Positions 45,801 to 50,459 of a DNA stretch of 64,000 nt are shown in pieces. This DNA comes from Posidoniimonas polymericola (GTDB taxonomy: Bacteria > Planctomycetota > Planctomycetia > Pirellulales > Lacipirellulaceae), in contig NZ_SJPO01000004.1 of the NCBI RefSeq assembly GCF_007859935.1, forward strand, positions 124,001 through 188,000, written 5' to 3'. Position numbers and translations under genes: made by a program. The notes under the pieces are model-generated. The model made no database searches, had not been told where the DNA came from, and was given only the letters and a program-made list of their open reading frames with translations. Positions within the stretch are counted from its first letter, which is position 1. Each line of letters opens with the position of its first letter.

Positions 45801-48722
45801 CGCCTTGGCGATAGCGAGCGCCTCGCGGAGGCTCAGCTGTCCTCGGCTGTGGTCGCCGTCCTCAAAGTCGTATAGTGTCGTTACCGTGATCGGCTCGCTG
45901 TACCCAGGGCCCAAAATGTAGTCGCCCGCTGCGTTGGTCACGACGTCAATTGAGTGTAGGCCCGCAAAGGCTAGTGAGAGGCTTCCTCCACCCTGCGTAG
46001 AGAGCGGCTGGGGGGCGGTCGAGGAGAGATCCAGTGGCGTCGCGACGGATAAGCCGTCGCCCCATGCGCCCAGGTTGAGGTAGTCAATACCTGACTCGTC
46101 GACGATCGACACATTGGCCCCTACGGCTGCAGAGGTGTTCAAAACGAAGGTGTCATCACCACCACCACCAGACAAGGTCGCCGGCACCGACGCATCGGGC
46201 GTCAGGTTGAGGCTGTCAATCCCATCGCCGCCGAAGAGGTGGATGCTGCTCGCTCCCGAAGTACTGAGATCGAGGAGTAACGAATTCGACGACAGGTAGA
46301 TGTAGGGGGCCGAGTAGTAAAGGGTATCTCCCTGGTCATCCCCGAAGACATACCAAGCGTTCGCCGCATCTTGGAAGGCGCCCACATCGAATGAACGACG
46401 CGTACTCAGCCCATTCGAGCTCGAGACCTCTGCCACCAGCTCGAATGGATTCTGTGGATTCGCAATTGTGAATGTTGGGGCTACCGACACGGAATGATCG
46501 GGGCCCGCTGTTCCAGCCAGGCTGGCTTGCGAAGCGAGGAGAGTCTCGACGCCATTGGACACCTGGTAGATGTCAACAGACACGTCGGATGCATTGGTGA
46601 AATCCACACCGTAGGTAATCTGCAGGTCGCCGCCCTCAGCGCTGAAATCGGAGATGCTGATGGCCGGTGCAAAGTCCACCGCGAGCTCGGGCGGTGACGT
46701 CGCCGATTCGGACGAGTAGAACGCGGCCTCGGCGTCGGAGTCGGTGCTGAGCTGGAACGTCACGTCCGGAGAAGTCGGCGCCTGGTTAACCTCGCCTTCC
46801 GAGTCGCTCCACAGCAGGTAGTCGAGCGTGTTAACCACGCCGTCGACGTTGCCGTCGCCGGCCCCGAAGGAGTCGGCTGGACCGCCGTAGTGGTCCGCCC
46901 ACACGCTGTAGTCGCGGATGTCGGTCACGCCGTCGAGGTTGAAGTCACCCTGCTCGACGCCCATCCGCTTAAAGAACAGCGGCGCGTCCGCGGAGGTTAC
47001 GGCGTTGTCGAGGTTCGCGTCATTGCGGTAGAGAAGCCCGTTGGGCATGGCCGCCAGCTCGAGCGCGCCATAGCGCGAAGTGTACTCAGCAAAGTCGACC
47101 GCCGCCAGGTAGAACGCCTCGATGTCGCCTTTGACGCCCACGAAGTCGAGTCCGCCGCTTAGGTTGGAGTCGCCCAGCACCAACGCGCGCTGAACCGTCT
47201 CCGTGACGTCAAAGGTGACCGGGCCGGCCTGCTCTACGAGCTCTTGGCCGATCGCGGCTCCAAAGCCCGCCTGCAGGTTCGAAGTGTAGTCGCTCCAGGT
47301 GAGCGTCGACTCGTTCCATGAACTGGTGGTGTTCAGGGACCAAAGGTCGCTGTGCGCTGACAGGATGAGATTAGTCGGATCGGTCGGATAGCCGGAAGCT
47401 GTTACGGTCAACGCCGCGTTGGTCGGCACATTGGAGCCATACTGGCTGAGATCAAAATTGAGCAGCGACGTCTTGCGCCCGCCGCCAGAGCCATTGCTTC
47501 CGACCTCAAGTGAGGTTCCGTTGAACACTGTGCTTTGGTCGCCTTCATCGACGTAGGCATCGTCAACAGCGGGGAAAAGGGCGTGGGCCGCCTCGCCCTG
47601 AGAGAAGCCACCCCCCGATCCAGAGATCCCCCAGGTCGAGTTTACCTCGACCATTCCACTACGGCCCTGCAGATGGACCTGCACGCGGTCGTGCAGCGTG
47701 ATTGTCGTGTCCTCAACGGTCGAGAGCGTCGATGCGGCGCGTCCGGACCAGTCACGGTCCTGGCGGAGGGTCTGATTCTTGCCGAGGCCGGTGAAGAGCG
47801 TGTAGTACGAGTCGACACTCGCCAGCAACTCGTCGCGCAGCCCGCGCGCTGCTGCTTGCATACTGGGATCGGGGCTTTTGAGGTCGTCCCTGAGCGCTCG
47901 CGCGGCTACCAGGGCCGCCTCGCCCAGGTTCTTCTTTAGATTCAGGGCGTCCTGGGAGCTCAGCGATTGGCTCGCTCGCAATTCGTTCGACGAGGCTTTC
48001 AGCGCGCGGTAGTACTGCGCCCGATCAGTGGGCGACCTGAGCAGTCCCGGTGCGTCCGGGTCTACGTCGTCAAGGCCGGCCTGCTTAGCGATTGCCGTCA
48101 AGCGGCCCACAGACTCCCTTTGGAACTGGGCCTCTCCAATCTCAGAACGCTTGCCGGACAGGTCCGCAAACCGTCCCGATGCGTCGACCCCTCGGAGCCA
48201 GTCGTCGGCCGTCTGCTCTGCGACCGCATCCGACTCGACGCCAACCACGCGTTCAGAATAGAAGTCCTCGATGAACAGCTCGTCAGCAATGTCGATCAGC
48301 ACTTCGTGCCGCTCCATCACCCAATCGCCGACCTTCAGCTCCAGCTGCAGCTCGTAGAGCTTGGCGTCAACGGGCGCCTCATCGCCGCGTAGCGTCACCA
48401 CAGCCTGGGCTTGGCGCCCATCCACGTATCGGGTCCTCAGCTCGAAGATGTCGCGCGTCGACTCATCAACTTCTTCTGCAAAGCTGAACTTTGGTAGAAG
48501 CTGAACCGCTGAGAGCGCCAGCGCGTCGTCAGTCGTGACAACGTAGTCCGGGTGTGTTGAGACACCCGGATACGGGTCGTAGGGCGTTGTCGAGAGCATC
48601 GCCCGGACCTCAAGCGACTCGATCCGCGATTGGCGGTGGCGGAGGTCCTTCTTGCTGCGGTGTTTCCGCTTAAAGCCGAGGGTGGCGAGGGTAGTAGTCC
48701 ACGACGAGGGGAATCGGCGCAT
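27816..48722 (-). CDS. Giant multidomain surface protein, 6968 residues, with Hint A block at C-terminus
   Basis: One uninterrupted frame of 20.9 kb. The N-terminus has a LEPR-XLL-type motif (RIESLEVRAMLS, residues 33-44). A DNRLRE-like domain is at about 390-500 and a dockerin-like motif (GDFNLDGVTDIRDYSVWAD) at about 587-640. Two CSLREA-type segments (LSLREALAIAKAI near 955; DLTLREAIELANAD near 1800) each lead a beta-helix, with a choice-of-anchor-Q-like ending. RTX calcium repeats (GGAGDDRLFGRGGDDSLDGG) are at about 2239-2347. Roughly 20 Ig/SdrD-like units (FDHDGDGVADGSTLTLGDGSF) span about 2840-5240, followed by a long Ser/Thr-rich stalk centred on 6060-6340. The end has an Ala-rich helical segment, GGGCFVAGTMPLVT (Hint A block, Cys6891), a membrane segment 6928-6946 and a basic tail (RKRR). 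Probably an adhesin/toxin-delivery scaffold; no secretion-system genes are nearby. Confidence 0.85.
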   Translation of the reverse strand: MRRFPSSWTTTLATLGFKRKHRSKKDLRHRQSRIESLEVRAMLSTTPYDPYPGVSTHPDYVVTTDDALALSAVQLLPKFSFAEEVDESTRDIFELRTRYVDGRQAQAVVTLRGDEAPVDAKLYELQLELKVGDWVMERHEVLIDIADELFIEDFYSERVVGVESDAVAEQTADDWLRGVDASGRFADLSGKRSEIGEAQFQRESVGRLTAIAKQAGLDDVDPDAPGLLRSPTDRAQYYRALKASSNELRASQSLSSQDALNLKKNLGEAALVAARALRDDLKSPDPSMQAAARGLRDELLASVDSYYTLFTGLGKNQTLRQDRDWSGRAASTLSTVEDTTITLHDRVQVHLQGRSGMVEVNSTWGISGSGGGFSQGEAAHALFPAVDDAYVDEGDQSTVFNGTSLEVGSNGSGGGRKTSLLNFDLSQYGSNVPTNAALTVTASGYPTDPTNLILSAHSDLWSLNTTSSWNESTLTWSDYTSNLQAGFGAAIGQELVEQAGPVTFDVTETVQRALVLGDSNLSGGLDFVGVKGDIEAFYLAAVDFAEYTSRYGALELAAMPNGLLYRNDANLDNAVTSADAPLFFKRMGVEQGDFNLDGVTDIRDYSVWADHYGGPADSFGAGDGNVDGVVNTLDYLLWSDSEGEVNQAPTSPDVTFQLSTDSDAEAAFYSSESATSPPELAVDFAPAISISDFSAEGGDLQITYGVDFTNASDVSVDIYQVSNGVETLLASQASLAGTAGPDHSVSVAPTFTIANPQNPFELVAEVSSSNGLSTRRSFDVGAFQDAANAWYVFGDDQGDTLYYSAPYIYLSSNSLLLDLSTSGASSIHLFGGDGIDSLNLTPDASVPATLSGGGGDDTFVLNTSAAVGANVSIVDESGIDYLNLGAWGDGLSVATPLDLSSTAPQPLSTQGGGSLSLAFAGLHSIDVVTNAAGDYILGPGYSEPITVTTLYDFEDGDHSRGQLSLREALAIAKAITNSTEAETIDFDDELFDFGPGVIDLAAAGPVLGQGQLDIDMSVSIVGPGADRLTISAGGESRVMYPHAGFEVNISGVTLADGYVVGSGAGIVNRADLTLDRVHLRDNTAVEASNFNGGQGGGLQNYQGDLTVTDSTVEGNRARLGAGFWLDMGHANIQEITVSGSAFLNNESVDLRAGSTYTVGGGLVAQNSAGAVLVANSTFNGNTAASGGALRAHNGATLDIVNTTITDNHASNQGGGIIGVNSSKVTVQNSIVYGNTAVNGHHDVSWQSGVLQTATSTNNFVGVNTYGYFDPASNTIGVDPLLAPLADNGGPTQTHALLQGSPAIDGGDDSLAVGAKDQRGHVRVIDLNDDGSTSNIDIGAFEVQPPPIEIVDFRTENEQLVVDYIVHGVGARPLVVNLIAVQTDGDTPLETDLEITDPLMWAEGATHSFAFTPDFSSSDFDEDYHLAVGISYTADTLTNSDADILEPGLFVELDGTIHLHGTDAEDDVSVNATQVAAPGLLATPFAYAAGAAVEVRTHEGNDTLAIQSIGAASARAFGGDDDDTLTTTQSSAVMLGGGGGNDTLTADSTAEPLVGGDGEDSIIVIAAGAQSPVTIKGSNGSDTYRFEGDGNTEFGSITIEEPLVFLDVADAGRFSGVDTLDFSQLNYGSGVNVNLGNTTGSQPILGGSGSAVYLSLFLKGGGVENVVGTVYSDVLFGDARGNRLDGQGSYDWLYGGGGNDTYVFDNSHDRSAYYDISDSDGYTFLDFSAWTGELFDFVSNPFFAQLDSTGKQHIILDDDLAMEAIVGLDRVEVVGSNPALAGFGEHLIVTSLDDGTVTAPQEAGPILGVDLTLREAIELANADAGPNTISFSPDAINAVGGVLDLDHGSLAIYGEDLSIDGPGAQELTVRNAAASRVFESAAGLEATISGLTIADGVATQGGNVLVAGRLTLDQVVIEGGQATDGGGIYAATGSVVYVAGSEIEGNAASGEGGGVYVVDGSVTVDQSTLVANIAAMGAAISVQSTFSRREYTGEPKADAKIYNSTISGNTALIVAAVHGDQFAVFDIVNSTIVRNENQDLGAAGIDAAADSVLMYNSILAENHLRIGEQETPLDIANGALSVLSVGNLVGFGSAFLEPDEAAHNLLGVTAAELDLLPLNFYGGPTKTHALGLQSVAIDAGDAGFAVDSQDQRGHARLRRNSIDAGAYETALWRELDADGVDSLVVLGSSDDDEIVVTPTALYLQGADGEGIPFDSLGLRVYVHGGKGNDTITLLPGIPDVRVHGDEGDDVLFGSSGRDILYGGAGDDRLFGRGGDDSLDGGAGNDTLQGGDGVDLLSGGDGADKLYGGSGTDTLWGDDGDDVLDGGDGGDSLRGGEGNDTLISGESVNLGQDDLYGDGGNDTYLLSPSPGAKVLHANVADPGIDTIDLSAWPVGVNIDLDAAGGAQPLDLVGQASAASVILQGSFSQLIGTQFNDQLSGNSLPNMLDGRGGSDVIVGIGPDDTLLGGAGEDELYIGYGASIVDGGQGDDTFYITDSEHQDTEVILRDAGGKDWLKTFNWSGASGITVDLGIAAPQVVADEFATISIQMPTGDTIENVTGSPVEDYLRGNESPNRIEGGGGDDVILGDANDVLLGGGGLDNIEARGGSDVAPLGGAAIALSPTVSGFNGEQKVLTSGSVEWTFTSLPAGEYRLYATWDPAGLPSTGTPLAKYGLSVDAGTTLVSTESGIDQSLAPVGSENAGRSWIPLGNSVRLESSGSVQVTAGIDSGGTLALVDAVRIERVGYAIDAEAQINGQPSNVWDGSAPFEVVARRNGEIVPLLQPVVRGPLKDHISVTYSGGDWNVSTLSTLEGVAPGTYPIVIEVADGVEGSGSSNEPWGGVGAVSVLLHHGAANAAPEIAYTSQPVNGVVTGSEGQLLSVGFTVQDADSSHTELMFNLVGDVPQSLLEAFTDSPTNVFKYAGSAAGLHSFNFEWTPQEADDGDHVFWLEVTDQGATPMRHRKQIALSIAEVDSVPTVANGGSVAFVYNATNSATSERVDPTVRFTVENDGAFEGVRVAIDWTYDGATFNSNQYVYGKVTSGAEGEWEVTVTPDSHTYFAEYLATTNPSPTSVAVRIEELQLTNSSPGPSLQYVPSSIATSPTYMPIDEFGGPGVIPLNLAFSQFELLDDSGILGDNASTDLTLRGTVTNPDGPVEGLELNFFRVVGGGSPDEWLGVRALDVNGEFEFAPRGAVDLADLTGPQSGIIIRAEVYDPIRTIAKLPPGKAENVLSTQKTLSLTVPEAPAVSNLVYSDAPVLSGPAFTRQPMVTGQLVPSPSHVEIAGVTVLFDHDGDGDADGATVTDDVGGFVYYPAASTGGGYVELAGSYSDFRAWAVYWDPFRRLEVSGQYESELFETLAFTVGGSAAAAPAIAGFGLLNGSGGPLFDPTVIGTVPGHAGVVVEVSVVRDGDTPFAHIDGLAITDGEGKFDYTPYDLEVGQTYQIHARVTGWDHGATPAGPVHGVPVGTPSFVYGGSPSAPVVASLAPAYDTGLITDDGETTDPTVLGQVVYEGDISDVEVDIDVNGDGVADETVLTDKDGFFTYTPEGLQEGVPVSITAWARVPDFDVDSHGLDAAFIEQLNLGATVVAGELVWEGADAGDFAEDSAEAWLDELFRADETFGGDWYEADFEPDWNDELQSDPLSTTVTLSYESDLTYLAERMSVDGLQRVSPTGLDPTLAGAVTSDAAVGGLLLEFYFLHSGIEVLDGEATTKDDGTFSYTPKHHSVGVNDLRIKVHEPVYGSDATAVTVLDFPDVYQAAPVGTDVSLAPLVLTIDDPNDTGRPVFSGSLSTSSNANVAGRLVQFDVNGDERPDGFTFTNGLGAFEIVFTEWAGAAAGLQTIRARVVGQALNQETNTPYLTLGEWSSLAWAPTANVSPSFERFQLMNDTGYFDLAGGSGIDADDYQYRILDLVTTDPTVTGIVVDAPPHSVVEFSHRGDGVVDGTATTNADGSFEYFPVGLTYGQWDLQARVREPDALNGVELSTGWASLSADGVAGTGSGDGFTLVPITTSAVQQLEYAYPAAPSEPQRDIRLRVVVTDVDSVEGVTVDFHLGPNGEAGYLGSASVGPDGAAIFTPVGLPLGASFWVTATPTKFDSLNREHVAGTPMSVQFASPVEATGASSFRAVGVSSLYTDGELAKIAPTVFGTVVVPVTTIGSIDSGADPNASNKTVETIQPRYVELRITQLKNGVEFQSYHDTAPVVLASQPSGDSLAEFYAFSYTPDLSSWPNGLESGVTVEIEARPVGVTLEGEMVANDWGTSPIYQIAEADYNPANRSELSVSLTLGDPLEQSDVGTLLPDSEFEAVTPRLVGRVNASIIDEVVGQTWRNSIQLTERWVEFDYSVGGYFDGIADLVVRIDDPNFFEATLEGLSYGTVNVRSRLVEEVRVDHEFITVDGNGQLDTTYAYKDSLEAPNAVRISGVWSDVQFKLLDTSPAIVAQGLALTQSTENPSGPPTTFEPEVSGFVESQLTSDLGGFSVEFDHDGDGVADGSTLTLGDGSFSYRPSGLAHGEVPLQIRAVDPFSTNERLVGPWTAFEFRFDPAPAPTFTQAPQLESTQGLAYPNLPRTLSPVLTGTVAAHDSLSSVEVEFDFDGNGVADSAVFTDPNGAFRLDASFAPFGKVSVRARTVAVHGETRIEGGWGTPLEFFHASQVAPAITIQLDDPATGEFSGRATIGGYGASVLVEIVVTNPDGGQFSSYSRSDRNGLFATRPVGLSNNSVSLTARGIDGANGSYVGEWNHILLGELSMAAPTPITLSPLEIAAPSTGNSSTGYADPTIFGMASQGGGSAVVEFDYDGNGVPDAETAVRSDGSFEHTPELPPNTPYTIRARWRQWDPTSGTFVYNTTAGDSGWSEVAGLALIHDPDAVAAPAVVSLDPLQPSAYLGAVASTTSAIFTGAVSGAGRLGGLTIRFDHNGDGVANGSTTTRDDGTFVYVASGVEPSSESQSLSAWVESPTYFTAPAAAPFQRQFILAPAPTVTDLAVVQPNGDQVTGAVEWTNYATTVVEYQFVTRTDISTAPASPISYDLAAPASDSYLSTTPDAQGLFAIDASGLSPGQVTLYVRARAGGDIGKWERLSFSVPSVAGGPSPLAPAIQGVQLAHDTAANGVNSDTDNLTNDPSLTGRVGIPGQGAFAVVEVNYSGAMEKGQPIAEARTTANAYGDFSFTPPTSLGQNSVRFRSVAWDSASNHEVFSTWTDPINFTLSADDNPAVLALQWQETPDGSNQVSSPVVIGSVTGLGRKAGIRVEFNHGDGQSVNGFAYTDANGNFSYTPLGLSGSQPTSLTVTARAVAWNEQDQTYERADFTDGSAASVQTVSAIVTGGSPAETTLNGESLRNIGDEDLAFAGFQDAVFSIVADAGLAGGTANSIDVAIGSMSLLHRGGGEDNDEFVDGVFTAAANRPGPQFSSVPMTTVSGLQTTSGGVLAGSFEVELNVSNSGSTTQVNEFLIHLVIDSYTIDSTLLNTDAAVGSESATKLELEGEYTFRFVTTNGHALYSGDQLIQAEHFVYEDADYDYLVTELITQADSETPGESVGQPLLSSYVASGGVEFGYDIGNDGANGQPIVPAVYSSTSGYTGPITHSETARIDDWGAAAGGASEHLAPDAESTGSDAEAGGKTTYIKTVEKTGDFTDAYTATGTVTITIDETWQDDSTDTTTVTTESERSSETVHVTDWGSRYYFATATYTSGVSVVGSATLSETHNVIRNLSGGGSSSLNGRTETWAYQGDSTFYSDFFVEGSFFQSLDASNPSEEVNASGTYNAEYSANWGGNGDTYIDTVDESGEYGGGFVVITSGDVSDGFELSRIDGVDHVTGSHTINSDALVVDWSGGSIAEGAPPAGPVVALAGDYSKTKFRFRSRGSADASVTTEYEILDDPTRAYAYAETVTFDVEVSGLARSAVQVAGWETQDTGDGTEVVSFFSREALRESVGVDADGSISSGAGEINGVDAEHGRDGTTQTRRSVIWNSVGSVRSLDGSSTLIESSMDGVSQIISYEGEQVDGVTTRDSIASSRQINAFVKVVDGSGSVEPLPVEPTDEEFEGSYLGVATGAMKVRSSTTAFSESDSGRSQDGSFDNSDGSSSSRKESSRESDGQGSSSSSYKSSTSSSVDSSGSYSSTAGGDSSTDSTTNAKSTASTRSTGRRTTNSGNSQSSGHGRTRSSLKTEGTTEQNGDTAETNSSTKSTGSSKSGGFGSSTTSSDGVVVSSSSSGKSNSSGNATNTLQQKKAPFATTRFVTSDAKAGGGQSGSGHYSVIGAGAGYIFDSASKAGGNSKSSGSQYSSDDADFRSTAEWKDASDNSDNTSWSSWSSNDNSYSSSSGSSKTTSEVKGDGERGEQGTDASAQDKSTGTSSTSGSRFTWDDSNGVSTSTETTFSEETHLTTKLGVSETGDQIVITDDSRDSGGDSKTNTLTRSNTPTGSSWRDETYSVISSDKEGTSNDTEIREWEGGSASSTYLDDGTWQTNTQSSSSFSGRQSEALTESEERSSASSYSNSTNYTSRTVDEFYALSDSSSDTRTFVSTTTESMSDELASYSSNHSLGPYGAKGGNFNATSGRHTESTVRSTRDTQESGEARNTPEGDYDYEGNNSRFELNVTQSDVTSNESGTYEDTSRGRVQGGTFQSKDLSLSLETTIDQGYDHYEYPDGTLITTSHTFREVHDDANEETTVDGKYDEHSSSSERTYSSDRKFDDYASTTTTTNYTWNEGHDISDRRTMRDGVLTIDVNGREWWDPIDETWDPYHFKGDPADAPEGRGGALKPKPERLSAPSISGPEGPPGFFDLYVHYLTHPSEMDTDLKIGFYAALGTAATATGAAIALTVGPAVVAKELGDAAFDVAFEATTGVPAPPTSISDLLESGAKRTLKKAGKELAEESAERAVRKAGHAGTVRTGVAKVDGGGCFVAGTMPLVTSPLAAPPTARELVFEDAATSPSLNSSTLIGVGLAVAAGGYALESARSAGRKRRHTARDQAFAALENE

Positions 48723-49103
48723 CGTGCTTGCTCAGCGGTGTCAGGAATGAGCTGCGTCCCCCAGTTTGGAGGGGGTGTGGCAGACCGCACCATAGCGGTG
48801 CCCCGCGAGAAAACAAATAACTTCTAGTAAATCAGCGCAGATTGTCCTAATTGAAAAGATGGGTAAAGAATGGGGACGGTACCTCACAGGGCTCACAGTA
48901 GATGAACCGATTACCTCTTGCGTGCTGGGCCAATACGACACGCGGCATTGGATTCTCCTAGAGAACCCGGCCTCGGGCGCGAGTCACTTCCCCAATGACT
49001 TTAGATAACAGGTGGCAAGAGAGAGGCCAGCGACGGTTCGGTTTGGACCGAGGTCCGTGGCTCATGCTCGAATTCTTGCTGACATCGTCCCAAACGATCA
49101 GCC
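48723..49103. other. Intergenic region upstream of the giant gene
   Basis: A 381-base stretch with no convincing gene. It must hold the promoter and leader of the giant gene on the minus strand. A small hairpin (CCCCC..GGGGG at 48756-48773) lies in the leader. GGTGTCAGGAA at 48739-48749 is the same 11-mer that sits at the truncated toxin/integrase junction near 23946. The AT-rich stretch at about 48815-48870 is the likeliest promoter zone, but I cannot assign boxes. Confidence 0.4.
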
Positions 49104-49409
49104 TCAGAGAAATCCACGGCTCCGTAACCACGCGTCAAGGGCCTCTTCTAAGATCTCCTGGACATAGAACGGCTGCTCGCCGCTGAGCTGCCTCTCTAGC
49201 GAGGCCCGCTTGAGGGCCGACGCGATTTCCGGGCGGGCCCGCGTGGTTATCGGCACGCGGCTCGCCATCTGCGGCAGAATCTTTGGCTGCGAGTGCTTGT
49301 CGAACGAGTTCGACTTTTTGGCTGATGGCTCTTCACCGTACACGAACTCCTTCTCGTCTTCGGGCTTTGCCCCCGAAATCCCCTCCACCAATGAACGTCG
49401 CTCTACCAT
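49104..49409 (-). CDS. Small partition-associated protein (CopG/ParB-like position)
   Basis: A 101-residue basic protein with a strong ribosome site (GGGAGGACAG before the ATG). It starts 11 bases after the ParA remnant stop. The C-terminal half reads ITTRARPEIASALKRASLER, then FYVQEILEEALDAWLRSRGF, typical of small ribbon- or helix-type proteins encoded after ParA on planctomycete plasmids and integrated elements. The N-terminus is charged and probably disordered. It likely binds DNA as the partner of ParA. Since the ParA gene is truncated, the pair may no longer work in partition. Confidence 0.65.
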   Translation of the reverse strand: MVERRSLVEGISGAKPEDEKEFVYGEEPSAKKSNSFDKHSQPKILPQMASRVPITTRARPEIASALKRASLERQLSGEQPFYVQEILEEALDAWLRSRGFL

Positions 49410-49420
49410 CTGTCCTCCCT

Positions 49421-49936
49421 CTACGCCGATTTCTTGCTGATTTGGACGGCCTCAGGAAGTAGCTCAGCGAATAGTCGCCGAACTTCCTCACCCGCCGTCC
49501 GGGCACGGGCGCCCATCTGCCACACAACCGATCCTTGCCCCGGCGCGTCGGCGAAGATCTGCCGCAGCGTCATCGCTGTGCTAGCCATCGGCAGCTGCAG
49601 CGCCGCTGCCGCGTCCTGCATGTCTTTGGTCAAGCGGTACCGCTTGCCGACCATGCTCAGCACAATCACCGCCTCGGGGATGCCGCCGCGGATGTCCTGG
49701 GCCTGCCGCAGCACCTCGGTCGCCTTCGCCAGGGCCCGTACCTCGAGCATCGAAGCCTTGCAGGGCACTATCGCCAGATCGGCACGAAGAAGAAGTGCTC
49801 GGCTGGTCTCGGTCTGGCTGCCGGGCCCGTCAGCGATGACGTAGTCGGTCTCGGCGGCCAGCGCCGATCGGCTGTTTGCGTTCCTGGGGCGTGCAACAGT
49901 CCAGGAATGCGGCGCGTGGGTTGGTGAAGACCACAC
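49421..49936 (-). pseudogene. N-terminally truncated ParA-family ATPase
   Basis: A 171-residue frame matching the C-terminal two-thirds of ParA/MinD-type ATPases: DYVIADGPGSQTETSRALLL (Walker B-type aspartate), LRADLAIVPCKASMLEVRAL, VIVLSMVGKRYRLTKDMQDA and QIFADAPGQGSVVWQMG. The first segment with the P-loop lysine motif (KGGxGKTT) is absent; an in-frame stop lies just upstream at 49937-49939 and other genes begin there on the opposite strand. Without the P-loop it cannot bind ATP normally. The gene probably lost its 5' end when the recombinase segment was joined to it. Confidence 0.7.
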
Positions 49937-49960
49937 CTAACCCGAAGGAGCTGCGCGATC

Positions 49961-50167
49961 ATGATTCGCCAAACCCTTGCCGGCCATCCGCTCGAATTGC
50001 TTTCGATCGCTGAAGCTGCACGCGTGCTCAAGCAGCCCATCGCCGAGGTCGAGCGTCTCGTGACGATTCGGGAACTCCGCTCGTTCAACTTCGGAACCGA
50101 AGGGGAGATCATCCGGGTACTACGCCTCGATCTGGAAAGCCGCCGGGTAGGCTCCAAGCCAGCCTAG
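49961..50167 (+). CDS. Small helix-turn-helix protein (excisionase-like)
   Basis: A 68-residue protein with an AAGGAG ribosome site at 49945-49950. The core LLSIAEAARVLKQPIAEVER resembles the winged helix-turn-helix of MerR/excisionase-type proteins, followed by a short basic tail (LDLESRRVGSKP). It sits upstream of a large serine recombinase and reads toward it. A role as recombination directionality factor or as local repressor is plausible, by position only. Confidence 0.6.
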   Translation: MIRQTLAGHPLELLSIAEAARVLKQPIAEVERLVTIRELRSFNFGTEGEIIRVLRLDLESRRVGSKPA

Positions 50168-50174
50168 CCATGAC

Positions 50175-50459
50175 GTGCGTTTCGCTTCTATGCCAGCCCA
50201 GATGCGCCTCAGGTGGGCCGCCATGCGTTCTTCGTCCATCCAGACCGCTTCCGCACCGGAGAGCGTTGTGCCGCACGGCGCACCGTCGTGGGTCACAGCG
50301 GAGCTCCTCGAAGACACGCTCAACACGTGGCAGCCGCGCTACGCCCACTCGTTGACCGTCGACGACGCTCTGGAGATACTGCTGACTGTCGCCCGCTTGT
50401 TCGACCACTTGGAGCATAGGGAACAGTCCGATGACGAAGAACTATCTGGCCCTCGCTAG
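50175..50459 (+). CDS. Small ORF overlapping the recombinase start
   Basis: A frame of 94 residues with possible starts at GTG 50175, ATG 50190 and ATG 50202; the choice is uncertain. The C-terminal half (AELLEDTLNTWQPRYAHSLT, VDDALEILLTVARLFDHLEH) is helical and acidic and looks protein-like. It overlaps the recombinase start by 29 bases, which suggests coupled translation. No family recognised; similar small ORFs precede serine recombinases in planctomycete elements, as far as I recall. Confidence 0.5.
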   Translation: MRFASMPAQMRLRWAAMRSSSIQTASAPESVVPHGAPSWVTAELLEDTLNTWQPRYAHSLTVDDALEILLTVARLFDHLEHREQSDDEELSGPR

